Position numbers and translations under genes: made by a program. Shown in pieces: positions 27,937-37,367 of a stretch of 64,000 bases of DNA (positions within the stretch are counted from its first letter, which is position 1; each line of letters starts with the position of its first letter). The notes beneath the pieces were generated by a model, which saw only the letters and a program-made list of their open reading frames with translations, did no database searches and had not been told where the DNA came from. This DNA is from Prosthecochloris marina (GTDB lineage: Bacteria; Bacteroidota; Chlorobiia; Chlorobiales; Chlorobiaceae), in assembly GCF_003182595.1 (NCBI RefSeq), contig NZ_PDNZ01000002.1, positions 62,001-126,000 on the forward strand. The letters are read 5' to 3'.

Positions 27937-29166
27937 ATGAGCACATGTTCTTTTTCCGGCTTAACAGTTACTGAAAAACCTCATTGGTATGCCAATCATT
28001 CCAAAAGAGGCTATATAACCAGATTCAGCCTGATCGATTCAGGTATTATTCATGGGGAAGTAGTGGCCGACCATGACGTAACGATGGATTATATCGACAT
28101 CGATGTATTTCAAACCGTTATCCGCGAAAGCAATCTTGCAGGTGAAGCAATCCTCATGCTTTTCGGCCTTAAGCGCGTAAAAGGAGTTTCTTTTGCGTAC
28201 AAGAAAAACCTGATAAACCTCCTCTATAACTTGGGCCCTACGTTCAAGCTGCTCGTAATCTATAACGTTGATCAGGAAATACGCTCAATAATGGAAACAT
28301 TTGCAGCTATTGCCCCTGAAGAATCAACTGTTCTGATCGCCAACAATTACAATGAGGCAATGCAGTTGATACTCGATACCAAATCCGGAAAGCTGGAGCC
28401 AAAGATAAATGAAAGCAATGAGGAACAACAGCAGTACATTGCCCACAAAAAAGAGTTTCTTTCCGCTCTTGCACGATTCAACTGGCTTAACCTGCTGGAC
28501 CATCCAATAACCTTACCCGAAAGTACCAGCCCACTGTACCCTTACTTCAAAGCTCTCGAAGCATTTCAGCAGGATCTCCGCGAAAAAGAAGTTCTTCATC
28601 TCCAGGAGCTGAAAAAAGTCAGCGATGAGTATAAAAAAAAGATTGCGGAAAAAACCATTCTGATCAATGCACAGGAAGACCTGAACAAAAAAACCAAATC
28701 ACAGCATGAGCATGAAAAAGCGTCACTGATCCGTCAGATCGTATCAAAAGATATGGCGCTGAAACGGATCTCATCGGTCATTGCCAAAAAGAGGTCGAAA
28801 ATCAAAATGATACTTGATCTCGTCGAACAGATGGATATAGAACCGGCAATGAAACAAAAAACCGTAAATTTCTGCCAGGATCTTATTGATTATTACAATC
28901 AAAACGACAAAAAAAACGATAAAGAGATATCCATTGCAGACTCGGCGTTCATTACAATGCTGGAGCGAAAAAACCCCGAACTCAGCAAAAAAGATCTACG
29001 GGTATGTCTACTGATAAAACAAAACCACAGCACGTCTGAAATCGCCCACACTATAGGAATCACAACCCGCGGCGTCGAAAGCATGCGATACAGGCTGCAC
29101 AAAAAACTGGGTTTGAAAAAAAATGAATCGATAAAAAATTATCTGCTCAAAATAGCTGGCAATTGA
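27937..29166 (+). CDS. STAS-like/coiled-coil/LuxR-HTH paralogue 4
   Basis: A 409-residue member. The frame is open from 27892, but ATG 27937 is used because it places Cys4 and Trp17 exactly as in the other copies. The putative STAS-like domain contains AILMLFGLKRVKGVSFAYKK and KLLVIYNVDQE; then LPESTSPLYPYFKALEAFQQDLREKE; then a coiled coil with the recurring NAQEDLNKKTKSQHEHEKAS pattern; then the HTH (LRVCLLIKQNHSTSEIAHTIGITTRGVES). It pairs most closely with paralogue 5, sharing the C-terminal LGL-KNES-KKYLL pattern. The stop TGA (29164-29166) lies 44 nt before the next ATG. Confidence 0.82.
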   Translation: MSTCSFSGLTVTEKPHWYANHSKRGYITRFSLIDSGIIHGEVVADHDVTMDYIDIDVFQTVIRESNLAGEAILMLFGLKRVKGVSFAYKKNLINLLYNLGPTFKLLVIYNVDQEIRSIMETFAAIAPEESTVLIANNYNEAMQLILDTKSGKLEPKINESNEEQQQYIAHKKEFLSALARFNWLNLLDHPITLPESTSPLYPYFKALEAFQQDLREKEVLHLQELKKVSDEYKKKIAEKTILINAQEDLNKKTKSQHEHEKASLIRQIVSKDMALKRISSVIAKKRSKIKMILDLVEQMDIEPAMKQKTVNFCQDLIDYYNQNDKKNDKEISIADSAFITMLERKNPELSKKDLRVCLLIKQNHSTSEIAHTIGITTRGVESMRYRLHKKLGLKKNESIKNYLLKIAGN

Positions 29167-29210
29167 CAAGAAGACCCCAAAAACATCCCTATAAATCCCC
29201 ATCAGACATC

Positions 29211-30437
29211 ATGAAACGCTGCCCCGCAACAAGGCTTCCGATAACTCGGAAGCCACACTGGAATAGCCCGCATCCGGCTGAAAGATACACCACGAAGTTC
29301 AGCCTTATTGGATCGGACATCATTTACATCGAAATAGAAACCGATTGTGAAGGGATTATCATGAACCAGGTTGATTTCGATGTGCTTCACTCCATCATCG
29401 ATGAAATAAGCAAAAGCGGGGCCCCCGTGTATACAGTGGCAAATCTTGCCAATATCAGCGGCTGCTCGTTCACCTATAAAAGAGACTTTATTAACTTTCT
29501 CTATAACAGCGATCCCGCTTTTCGTCTTCTGGTATTCTACAATGTCCATCCGGAAATGCTGTGTGACATGGAAGCATTTGTTGCCATAGCCCCGGAAGCC
29601 TCTTCGATCGGGATTGTGGACAATTACCACGAAGCATTGACCTTGATCATGAACAACAAAACCGGGCAACCTGCACAAGAATCACCCGAAAGCGAAGGAA
29701 AACAACAGTACAATATCTACAAAAGAGCGTTCGTCGCTGCTTTAGCAAGAATGAACTGGCTAAGTATTTATAGCCTTCCGGTAACCATGCCTGCCAGTGA
29801 CAGCCTTTTTTACCCGTTTTTCAGATCCTTGCAGGACATAAACAACGATCTTCGAGAAAAAGAGCGACTCCAACGCAATGAACTGCAAACAATCACGAAG
29901 GAATACGAAACAAAAATCACCGAAAAGATTTCGCTGCTCAACGCACATCAAGCGCTGTACAGAAGCATGAAGCTGCAACTCGAACATGAAAAATCCGAAC
30001 TCGCAGCACAAAAAGCTTCAAAAGAGATGGCTATCGCCAGATTATCCGCTACAGTAAGAAAAAGCAGAGCAAAGATCGAAAAGCTCTGCAGTTTCGTAGC
30101 TGCACTGGATACCCCTTCTCCGCTGAAAGACAAAGTAGTCAGCCTCTGCAAAGATATTACGGCCGATGAAATGCCTTGTAAAAACTCAGGAAATGAAATC
30201 AAGGCGGATGATCCTGTGTTTTTTTCTTTTTTGCACAGCCGGCACCCCAACCTTACCGAGAGAGAACTGCAAGTCTCGATGCTGATCAAACAAGACTTAA
30301 GCAGTGCTGAAATTGCCTGTTCAACGGGTCTTTCACCTCGCGGCGTCGAAAGTCTCAGATACCGGATGCACAAAAAGCTGGGCCTTCAAAAAAACGAGTC
30401 GCTCAAAAAATATCTGCTCGGCCTCAATAGTGCCTGA
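29211..30437 (+). CDS. STAS-like/coiled-coil/LuxR-HTH paralogue 5
   Basis: A 408-residue last member of the array. ATG 29211 is chosen from an open frame beginning at 29163 because it aligns Cys4 and Trp17 with the siblings. The putative STAS-like domain includes PVYTVANLANISGCSFTYKR and RLLVFYNVHPEML; then DSLFYPFFRSLQDINNDLREKE; then the coiled coil; then the HTH ERELQVSMLIKQDLSSAEIACSTGLSPRGVES. The HTH departs somewhat (VSMLIKQ for VCLLIKQ), so its DNA specificity may differ. It converges with the aldehyde dehydrogenase gene, leaving only 13 nt between stops. No terminator is visible. Confidence 0.82.
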   Translation: MKRCPATRLPITRKPHWNSPHPAERYTTKFSLIGSDIIYIEIETDCEGIIMNQVDFDVLHSIIDEISKSGAPVYTVANLANISGCSFTYKRDFINFLYNSDPAFRLLVFYNVHPEMLCDMEAFVAIAPEASSIGIVDNYHEALTLIMNNKTGQPAQESPESEGKQQYNIYKRAFVAALARMNWLSIYSLPVTMPASDSLFYPFFRSLQDINNDLREKERLQRNELQTITKEYETKITEKISLLNAHQALYRSMKLQLEHEKSELAAQKASKEMAIARLSATVRKSRAKIEKLCSFVAALDTPSPLKDKVVSLCKDITADEMPCKNSGNEIKADDPVFFSFLHSRHPNLTERELQVSMLIKQDLSSAEIACSTGLSPRGVESLRYRMHKKLGLQKNESLKKYLLGLNSA

Positions 30438-30450
30438 CACCGGACACTGT

Positions 30451-31824
30451 TCAGCCGAAAAACATTGATTTCACGTTCACGAACTCACGAATGCCGTAAC
30501 GGGAAAGCTCACGGCCATAGCCTGACTGTTTGATCCCTCCGAAAGGAAGGCGAGGATCCGATTTTACCATTGCATTGACAAAACAGTTACCGGCATCGAG
30601 ACGTCCTGCAACCGTTTTTGCCCGTTCAGGATCGCTTGAAAAAACAGCCGACCCAAGCCCGTAAGGACTATCATTGGCAATTCTGACAGCATCATCATCG
30701 TCGAGAGCCTCGATAACGGTAGCCACAGGACCAAATGTTTCTTCACCGTAAACCGCCATTCCAGGAGAAACATCGGTCACTATTGTAGCCGGGTAAAAGA
30801 AACCTTTCCTATCAGGAATCTCTCCACCGCAAAGCACCTTAGCGCCAAGTTCACGGCTCTGTTCAACCTGCAGGTGAAGAGCATCCCTGAGATCTTTTCT
30901 TGCCAGCGGCCCAATCCGCACTGACGGATCGAAAGGATCCCCCATTTTCGCTTCTCTCATTCTCTCGAGCAGCATCTCTTCAAACCGGGATTTTATAGAA
31001 TGATGAACGATAAATCGCTTAGCTGCAATACAGCTCTGACCGGCATTGAGCAAACGAGAAGCAATACAAACGTCAACTGCCTGCCGAAGGTTGGCATCAT
31101 CGAGCACGACATAAGGATCGTTACCACCCAGTTCCAGCACACTTCTTTTCAGCGCTCTGCCTGCTTTCTCGGCAACCGCCATCCCTGCGCCGGTACTTCC
31201 AGTTACAGAGACGGCCTTGATGACCGGATGAGCGATAATCTCTCCAACCATACGATCGACATCTTCCAGCTCTATGTGCAATGTCCTGTAAAGATTCAGT
31301 GGAAACCCCGCTTCCTTGAAAAGGCTTTCGAGTGCAATCGCCGCCCCTGTAACATTGGGAGCATGCTTGATGACAACCCCATTGCCAGCCATCATGATGG
31401 CGGCAGCGAAACGAATAACCTGCCAGAAAGGAAAGTTCCAGGGCATGACCCCAAGCACCACGCCAAGAGGCTCAAAGGTCACCATGCCGGTCATTCCGTC
31501 GACATCGACAGTTTCATTTTGCAAAAACTCTTCAGCATGCTGGGCATAGTATTCACATACCCAGGCACATTTTTCAACCTCGCTGACGGCTTCCTTGAAA
31601 GGCTTACCCATCTCACGGCTTATAATCGTTGCGTGTTCATCTTTCTGTTCGCGAAGAAGATCCGCCAAGCGATTCATCGCAACTTTACGTTCAGAGATAG
31701 GGGTTTCCTTCCAGACCGACGCCGCACACTGTGCAGCTTCAAGCAGTTCTTCAATGTCGGCGGAAGTCATAACGGGATATTCTGCAAGGATTTCTTCAGT
31801 TGCAGGATTAATGGTAAGAATCAT
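30451..31824 (-). CDS. NAD(P)-dependent aldehyde dehydrogenase, succinate-semialdehyde type (short, YneI/Sad-like)
   Basis: A 457-residue ALDH that oxidises an aldehyde to the acid. The catalytic Cys265 lies in NAGQSCIAAKR, the general base Glu231 in LELGGNDPYV, and Asn130 and Lys153 fall in VMPWNFPFWQV and VIKHAPN. The NAD-binding loop VTGSTGAG (207-214) is intact. Length and the short N-terminus (MILTINPATEEILAEYP) match the 455-460-residue succinate-semialdehyde dehydrogenase subgroup; the substrate remains an inference. ATG 31824 has GGTGAT about 6 nt upstream. A 191-bp spacer separates it from rsgA. Confidence 0.9.
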   Translation of the reverse strand: MILTINPATEEILAEYPVMTSADIEELLEAAQCAASVWKETPISERKVAMNRLADLLREQKDEHATIISREMGKPFKEAVSEVEKCAWVCEYYAQHAEEFLQNETVDVDGMTGMVTFEPLGVVLGVMPWNFPFWQVIRFAAAIMMAGNGVVIKHAPNVTGAAIALESLFKEAGFPLNLYRTLHIELEDVDRMVGEIIAHPVIKAVSVTGSTGAGMAVAEKAGRALKRSVLELGGNDPYVVLDDANLRQAVDVCIASRLLNAGQSCIAAKRFIVHHSIKSRFEEMLLERMREAKMGDPFDPSVRIGPLARKDLRDALHLQVEQSRELGAKVLCGGEIPDRKGFFYPATIVTDVSPGMAVYGEETFGPVATVIEALDDDDAVRIANDSPYGLGSAVFSSDPERAKTVAGRLDAGNCFVNAMVKSDPRLPFGGIKQSGYGRELSRYGIREFVNVKSMFFG

Positions 31825-32015
31825 TGTTAATCACCTTTTTTTTGGATGTATGACAGTTACAGTACTGGGAAATATAAAGTAAGAGCATTTTATCATCTTC
31901 GAAAACAGCTCATTCTTCTGTAACCAATTGAATAATGAAAATACTTTTACCTGATTTGAACGACTCACATTGCCACCACGTAATCCGCCATGTCGACAAT
32001 CACTCGAGTTCAGAC

Positions 32016-32969
32016 TTACATACTGTCGTCCAAGGAATCAAGGATCGCCAAATAACTCGTATATCGCTCTCGGCTGATAGTACCGTTATCAACAGCGTGC
32101 ACAACACCGCACGAAGGCTCCACGGTATGAGTACAGGATGAAAACGCACAGTTTTCCATTGGTGCAAGAAACTCCGGAAAATAAAACCTGAGGTTCTCTT
32201 TCGTTATTTCAGAAAGATTGAACTCCCTGATCCCCGGTGTATCGATAACATATCCGCCCTGAGGCAAACCAAGCATCACTGCGTTTGTCGTGGTATGCAC
32301 TCCTTTGAGACTCCAGGAACTGATCTCGGCGGTTTTCAGTTTTTCTTCACCGACAAGCACATTGATAAGCGTTGATTTACCAACGCCCGAGTGCCCGCTG
32401 AATGCCGAAACTTTTCCGGCAAGCTTGCATCCAAGTGATGTAATACCCTCCCCATCTTCAGCACTGACGTAGCAAATTGCATAATCGAGCTCACAATAAG
32501 GGATCATCATCTCTGTCACCAGTTTCCGGTCGGCGATATCCATCTTGTTGACAACAATGACAGCCGGTAAACATTCCGATTCCGCGAAAACCAGATAACG
32601 ATCGATCAGGCGAGTGTTGAGGGGTGGCTGCTCTGCCGAAACAACAACAGCAAGCTGATCGATATTGGCAGCTATGACCTGGATCTTCTCTTTACTGCGG
32701 TTGCGCCGCACATCCCTTTTTCTCACAAGAGCGGTACGGCGTTTACGAACAAGAGTGATGACTCCTTCGACATCTTTGCCAGTTGCGGTAATCGTCACGG
32801 CAACACAATCTCCAACCGCTACAAGACCGGTACCGATATTTTCCGTTTTTGTTCCGCGGTATGTCGTACACAGACATCGTTCACCCCCCGCCTCTTCGAC
32901 AAGGTACATCCCTCCCCTTGCTTCGGTAACAACCCCTTCGAACTCACCCCCTTTTTTCAACCTGTTCAT
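32016..32969 (-). CDS. rsgA: Small-subunit ribosome biogenesis GTPase RsgA
   Basis: A 317-residue circularly permuted GTPase acting late in 30S assembly. Motif order G4-G1-G3 is visible: NKMD (141-144), GHSGVGKST (192-200) and DTPG (243-246). The N-terminal OB-fold spans about 8-75. The C-terminal zinc site is Cys274, Cys279, His281 and Cys287. The gene lies 26 nt downstream of recG on the same strand and is probably co-transcribed with it. The spacer to the aldehyde dehydrogenase (31825-32015) shows nothing recognisable. Confidence 0.96.
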   Translation of the reverse strand: MNRLKKGGEFEGVVTEARGGMYLVEEAGGERCLCTTYRGTKTENIGTGLVAVGDCVAVTITATGKDVEGVITLVRKRRTALVRKRDVRRNRSKEKIQVIAANIDQLAVVVSAEQPPLNTRLIDRYLVFAESECLPAVIVVNKMDIADRKLVTEMMIPYCELDYAICYVSAEDGEGITSLGCKLAGKVSAFSGHSGVGKSTLINVLVGEEKLKTAEISSWSLKGVHTTTNAVMLGLPQGGYVIDTPGIREFNLSEITKENLRFYFPEFLAPMENCAFSSCTHTVEPSCGVVHAVDNGTISRERYTSYLAILDSLDDSM

Positions 32970-32995
32970 ATATTTTTTTCACCGGAAAGGAGTCC

Positions 32996-35092
32996 TCATC
33001 CGATATCTGCAAGAGTGTGCTTTCCATGGTAATGTTTTATGTAATATTCTCTTATCATTTCATTTCTGTGATCCTGCAGCTGCGGGTCACGATCAACAAT
33101 CTCGAAGGCTGCGTTACGAGCCGAACGCATAATATCGTAATCCTTCACTATATCAGCGATTTTCAACCCGGACACCATACCCGACTGCTCTTTACCAAGC
33201 ACGTTGCCCACACCGCGTAACGCAGCGTCGATTTCCGAAAGCTTGAAACCATCACCTATGTTTTCCATTGCCGAAAGCCGTTCAGAAGCATCCGTACCAA
33301 GTTTCGTATGCACGAGAAAACAATATGATTGATGCTCTCCCCTGCCGACCCGCCCTCTTAGCTGGTGCAGCTGAGCAAGCCCGAAACGCTCTGCATGCTC
33401 AATAACCATAAGCGTTGCGTTCGGCACATCAACGCCGACTTCTATCACAGTGGTTCCGACAAGCAGATCGAGTTTGCCGAATCTGAACGATTCCATAACC
33501 TGCTCTTTTTCCCGGGAAGACATCTGCCCGTGAATCAGCCCCATCCTCACCCCCTGCAACGTTTCACGAAGCTGGCAGAAACTTTCCTTCGCAGCTTTAA
33601 GATCCATCTTTTCGGACTCTTCAACAAGTGGATAGACAATATAAGCCTGTCTGCCCCGTGCAATTTCAGAGCGAAGAAAATCGAAAACCTCGGACTTGTC
33701 ACTTTCCCTGCAGCAACGTGTAATGACGTTTTTTCTGCCTCTCGGAAGCTGATCGATGATCGTCACATCGAGATCCCCGAACACCCCCATGCTGAGAGTT
33801 CTCGGAATAGGCGTTGCGGTCATCAGCAGTATATGGGGATTTTCCGCCTTATCCAGCAGGGCTTTGCGTTGCATGACGCCGAAGCGGTGTTGCTCGTCAA
33901 TAACCGCCAGCCCGAGATTATCGAATCTCACCGCCTCTTCGATGACAGCATGAGTCCCCACGAGAATGTTAAGATGCCCTGTTTGAAGATCTTCAAGCAC
34001 TTCCCGGCGCTCTTTTTTCTGCTGCCGACCTGCAAGAAAACCTACCTGTAAGCCAAGAGGCTCTGCAAATTTTTGCATTACCATATAGTGCTGAAAAGCA
34101 AGGATTTCCGTTGGCGCCATGAATGCGGATTGCAAGCCGTTGTCAGCCGCAAGAGTCATGGCAAACATGGCTACGAGGGTTTTACCGGAGCCGACATCTC
34201 CCTGCAGAAGCCGGTTCATCCGAATCCCGCTTTTCAAATCACGGTATATCTCGCGCACCGCATTTTTCTGCGCTTCGGTCATGCTGTAAGGCAGCATACC
34301 GTAAAGCGCTGCCGTGAAGTTTCCCGATCGCTGGAAACGTACAGCGCTCCTGTCAGCACGAATAGCAGCCCTGCGTAACGCAAAAAAAAGCTGTGCGAAG
34401 AAAAGTTCAGACCACTTAAACCGATACAGCGCCCGGTCAAGCATTTCAGGGGAAGAAGGAAAGTGAATCATGCGATATGCTTTATTGATCGGCAAAAGAT
34501 CATGTTGGCTGATTATTCCTTCGGAAAGGTTTTCGTTGAACTGCGGCGGAATATCGGAAAACGCTTGTTTTATCACCCCCCTCATTCCTCTCGGGCCCAA
34601 ACCGGAACTTTTCAACGATTCCGAGGAAGAGTATACCGGCAAGATCCCGTTATGCGGAGACTCTCCGCCTTCAAGATCGAGACGCTCGAATTCCGGATGC
34701 TGCATTTGTGGCCGCTGACCGAAATATCCTACCTTACCGGAAACACAGAAAGCATCACCTTGTCGAAAAGCGTTGAAAAAATAGGAGACGCCCCTGAACC
34801 AAACGATTTCAAGAGCACCTGTTTTGTCGAAAAGCTCGACCTTCAGCCGGGCCTTAGCGTACCGTCCCCCCTGTCTGACAACGCTTCTCACTTTTCCAAC
34901 AACGGTCGCCTGTTCCCCCTCGACAAGTGTGCCGATATTTTTGACCGTTCTCCTGTCAAGGTAGTTCCGTGGAAAGAAATCGTACAGATCTGCCATCGTC
35001 TCGATACCGATCTCTTTCAACAAACCTGCCTTGCGTGGCCCTACACCTCTGATACCGGTTATCGGCATATCCTTCATGCATTCACTCACCAT
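32996..35092 (-). CDS. recG: ATP-dependent DNA helicase RecG
   Basis: A 698-residue superfamily 2 helicase that remodels stalled forks and branched DNA. The N-terminal wedge/OB region begins ITGIRGVGPRKAGLL, the Walker A motif is LLQGDVGSGKTLVAM, motif II is VIDEQHRFG, motif III LLMTATPIPRTLSM, and motifs V-VI are TTVIEVGVDVPNA and QLHQLRGRVGRGEHQSYC. The C-terminal TRG-type end is present. Start: ATG 35092 gives the longest product; ATG 35077 (five codons later) has GGTGAG 7 nt upstream and may be the true start. Confidence 0.97.
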   Translation of the reverse strand: MVSECMKDMPITGIRGVGPRKAGLLKEIGIETMADLYDFFPRNYLDRRTVKNIGTLVEGEQATVVGKVRSVVRQGGRYAKARLKVELFDKTGALEIVWFRGVSYFFNAFRQGDAFCVSGKVGYFGQRPQMQHPEFERLDLEGGESPHNGILPVYSSSESLKSSGLGPRGMRGVIKQAFSDIPPQFNENLSEGIISQHDLLPINKAYRMIHFPSSPEMLDRALYRFKWSELFFAQLFFALRRAAIRADRSAVRFQRSGNFTAALYGMLPYSMTEAQKNAVREIYRDLKSGIRMNRLLQGDVGSGKTLVAMFAMTLAADNGLQSAFMAPTEILAFQHYMVMQKFAEPLGLQVGFLAGRQQKKERREVLEDLQTGHLNILVGTHAVIEEAVRFDNLGLAVIDEQHRFGVMQRKALLDKAENPHILLMTATPIPRTLSMGVFGDLDVTIIDQLPRGRKNVITRCCRESDKSEVFDFLRSEIARGRQAYIVYPLVEESEKMDLKAAKESFCQLRETLQGVRMGLIHGQMSSREKEQVMESFRFGKLDLLVGTTVIEVGVDVPNATLMVIEHAERFGLAQLHQLRGRVGRGEHQSYCFLVHTKLGTDASERLSAMENIGDGFKLSEIDAALRGVGNVLGKEQSGMVSGLKIADIVKDYDIMRSARNAAFEIVDRDPQLQDHRNEMIREYYIKHYHGKHTLADIG

Positions 35093-35218
35093 AGATACAC
35101 TTCATCATCACATTATTCACCTGTGCCGATCCCCTGAAAACAAACCTGTCGCTCAAAATTTTTTCTCCGATTGTTGAATTTTCAAACTCCTGTCGAAAAA
35201 GTCGGCTCGAGCTTTACT

Positions 35219-35246
35219 TTGTTCCTGCAGGAAAATCTTGTATATT
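35219..35246 (+). promoter_or_regulatory. Possible rpmE promoter
   Basis: TTGTTC (35219-35224), 16 nt, TATATT (35241-35246), lying 66 bp before the rpmE ATG in the recG-rpmE divergent spacer (35093-35312). Boxes resemble sigma-70 elements; this is by eye only. Confidence 0.35.
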
Positions 35247-35312
35247 GCCGGATAAATTATTTTATTCCCGAACATAGAACTGTATTATTGTCAGACAAGG
35301 TAAATCGAAGTC

Positions 35313-35528
35313 ATGAAAAAAGATATTCATCCGAAGTATACGAAAGTTACGGTTACCTGTGCCAATTGCGGCAACACTTTTGAAACCCGGTCAACGAGAC
35401 CCTCGATCAAAGTCGATATCTGCAGTAACTGTCATCCCTTTTACACCGGCAAACAGGTTCTGGTCGATACCGCAGGACGTGTCGAACGTTTCCAGAAAAG
35501 ATTCGCCAAGAAAGCAGCCTCGAAGTAG
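35313..35528 (+). CDS. rpmE: 50S ribosomal protein L31, zinc-binding form
   Basis: A 71-residue protein with the C+ zinc ribbon: Cys16, Cys19, Cys37 and Cys40 (CANC ... CSNC). It begins MKKDIHPKY and carries the conserved HPFYTGKQ. Presence of all four cysteines marks it as the zinc-containing paralogue; no C- copy is in the window. An AAGG lies about 11 nt before the ATG. frr follows 45 nt downstream. Confidence 0.97.
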   Translation: MKKDIHPKYTKVTVTCANCGNTFETRSTRPSIKVDICSNCHPFYTGKQVLVDTAGRVERFQKRFAKKAASK

Positions 35529-35573
35529 GTACTTACCTGCGATCTCCGATAAACCCAAACGATTCGAAACGGT

Positions 35574-36134
35574 ATGAGCGTAAGAGAAATCACTCAAAAG
35601 GTGGAAGCAAAAATGAAAAAATCCATTGAAAGCTTCCAGCATGAGATCGCAGCAATACGAACCGGAAAAGCGACGACAGCATTGCTTGACCGTGTTAAAG
35701 TCGACGCATACGGACAATCCATGCCCCTCAAACAGCTGGGCAATGTGGGTGTCCAGGATGCTCATACCCTTATGGTTCAGGTATGGGACAAATCAATGGT
35801 CTCTGCTGTGGAAAAAGCCATTCGGGACGCGAATCTCGGACTCAATCCTGCAGCAGAAGGCCAGAGTATTCGGGTCAGCATTCCTCCCCTTACGGAAGAA
35901 CGGCGTAAAGAATATGTCAAGCTTACCAAAAAATATGGAGAGGATGCGAAGATAGCGCTCCGCAATCTTCGCAGAGAGATACTGCACGGTGTGGACAAGC
36001 TCGAAAAAGACAAGGAAATCAGCGAGGACGAGAAAAGCCGAAGCAAAAAAGATGCCGATGACCTTGTTCACAAGTATGAAAAGCAGATCAATGACCTGAT
36101 CTCCCAGAAGGAAAAAGAGATTATGGAAGTGTAG
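35574..36134 (+). CDS. frr: Ribosome recycling factor
   Basis: A 186-residue, three-helix-bundle protein that with EF-G splits post-termination ribosomes. Family blocks: IRTGKATTALLDRVKVDAYG, NLGLNPAAEGQSIRVSIPPLTEERR and the C-terminal long helix EDEKSRSKKDADDLVHKY. ATG 35574 gives MSVREITQKVEAKM. The 3' end overlaps the 3' end of the convergent bchY gene by 14 nt (36121-36134). Confidence 0.97.
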   Translation: MSVREITQKVEAKMKKSIESFQHEIAAIRTGKATTALLDRVKVDAYGQSMPLKQLGNVGVQDAHTLMVQVWDKSMVSAVEKAIRDANLGLNPAAEGQSIRVSIPPLTEERRKEYVKLTKKYGEDAKIALRNLRREILHGVDKLEKDKEISEDEKSRSKKDADDLVHKYEKQINDLISQKEKEIMEV

Positions 36135-37365
36135 TAAAGTATTCTTTCATTTTCCTGAACACCTCTTTTTTCCCCAACAAGCCGGCAACCATTCCAAGTA
36201 CCGTTCCGGCACCTGCAGCAAAGAAAACAGGTCTCGATGAAATATTGTTGGTATAGTAGATCGCAGGGATACCACGTTCCTTTGCAAAACTGTCCAGCGA
36301 TGTCGTGCCGATGACAAGGTCCGGTTCGTATACAAGAACAGCCTGCATATCCTCTTCAAGGAATTTCCGGTAACGTATCTCGGTACCGAGCATGGAAAGA
36401 AGCTGGTGATCTTCTTCTCCGAGAGCCGTACGAGCGATCGAGGTCGATGCATAAGGAACTTCCAAACCCGCTTCCAAGAGCAGCCTTACAACAGGCAGTT
36501 CATTGCCCTCGTATCCGGCGACAATGACCTTTCCTGATAGGTTACCGAACTTTTCGATGACCGCTCTCGTTTTTGCTTTTTCCTCGGCGGCAACCTGACG
36601 AACCGTTTCCATATCAAGCCCGAGAACCTGACCGATCTGTTCAATCCACCTTGCGGTAGCTCCTGCACCAACAGGATTTCCAGAGATAACTCGTATGCCT
36701 TTCTCTTCGAGGAATGATGCGGTTCTTTCATAAAAAGGGTGAAGAACTGCACAGGCTTCAACCTTTCCCGACTCGATATAATCGTCAACATCGGCAGCAG
36801 GTAAGACAATGACCGATTCGACACCTATCCGTTGCAAAACACTACCAATAGCCATGGCGTCGACAGGAAAAATCTCGCCAACGACAAGAAGGGATTTCTC
36901 TTTCTTCGGTGCGTCAAAATCCGCAAAACGCCGCAGCAGGGTAGAAACCGCAACATCCTTGGCTTCAGGATGTGACTTGATCTGAAAAGCAGGTAACCGG
37001 ACAAGCTGTACTACGGCATTGCCCGCTTTTTTCGGCAACAGCTCCTCGGCAATTCCCGCCGTCTCTGCGACGCAGGTACTGACAACAGGAATAAAAGTCA
37101 CAGCCGGATCTTCCGCTATCCGTTCGATGGTAGCCCGCAAATCATCGATCATGGTACCGCCGGAAATCTGAACGTTCATCAGCTCAGGTGATACGATCGA
37201 CCTTCGAGCAGCATAAAAATGGGAAACAAACGTCAACCCATACAAGCATCCCTGATCTGCAACAAGACAAACCCTTGCACCTTCGATCCTGGTAAGAACC
37301 CGCAGCCCCCCGAAGGCTGGACACATCGATTGCGGATGTAGATTCGGGCAGATATTTTTTTCCAT
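36121..37365 (-). CDS. bchY: Chlorophyllide a reductase subunit BchY
   Basis: A 414-residue subunit of the nitrogenase-like chlorophyllide a reductase (BchXYZ), which reduces ring B on the path to bacteriochlorophyll a. The N-terminal stretch SMCPAFGGLRVLTRIEGARVC and DQGCLYGLTFVSHFYAARRSIVSPELMN is specific to BchY; Cys15, Cys35 and later VVSTCVAE are candidates for the Fe-S ligands shared with BchZ. The rest has the nitrogenase-component-1-like Rossmann repeats. bchX and bchZ are not in the window. ATG 37365 starts 2 nt after the stop of the HU-like gene, which implies co-expression. It is the best taxonomic marker here. Confidence 0.95.
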   Translation of the reverse strand: MEKNICPNLHPQSMCPAFGGLRVLTRIEGARVCLVADQGCLYGLTFVSHFYAARRSIVSPELMNVQISGGTMIDDLRATIERIAEDPAVTFIPVVSTCVAETAGIAEELLPKKAGNAVVQLVRLPAFQIKSHPEAKDVAVSTLLRRFADFDAPKKEKSLLVVGEIFPVDAMAIGSVLQRIGVESVIVLPAADVDDYIESGKVEACAVLHPFYERTASFLEEKGIRVISGNPVGAGATARWIEQIGQVLGLDMETVRQVAAEEKAKTRAVIEKFGNLSGKVIVAGYEGNELPVVRLLLEAGLEVPYASTSIARTALGEEDHQLLSMLGTEIRYRKFLEEDMQAVLVYEPDLVIGTTSLDSFAKERGIPAIYYTNNISSRPVFFAAGAGTVLGMVAGLLGKKEVFRKMKEYFTTLP

Positions 37366-37367
37366 GA

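Noticed and set aside
31000..31830. 276-codon plus-strand frame opposite the aldehyde dehydrogenase
   Set aside because: Antisense shadow of a gene with intact active site; no family likeness.
34463..35137. 224-codon plus-strand frame opposite recG
   Set aside because: Antisense shadow of the conserved N-terminal part of RecG.
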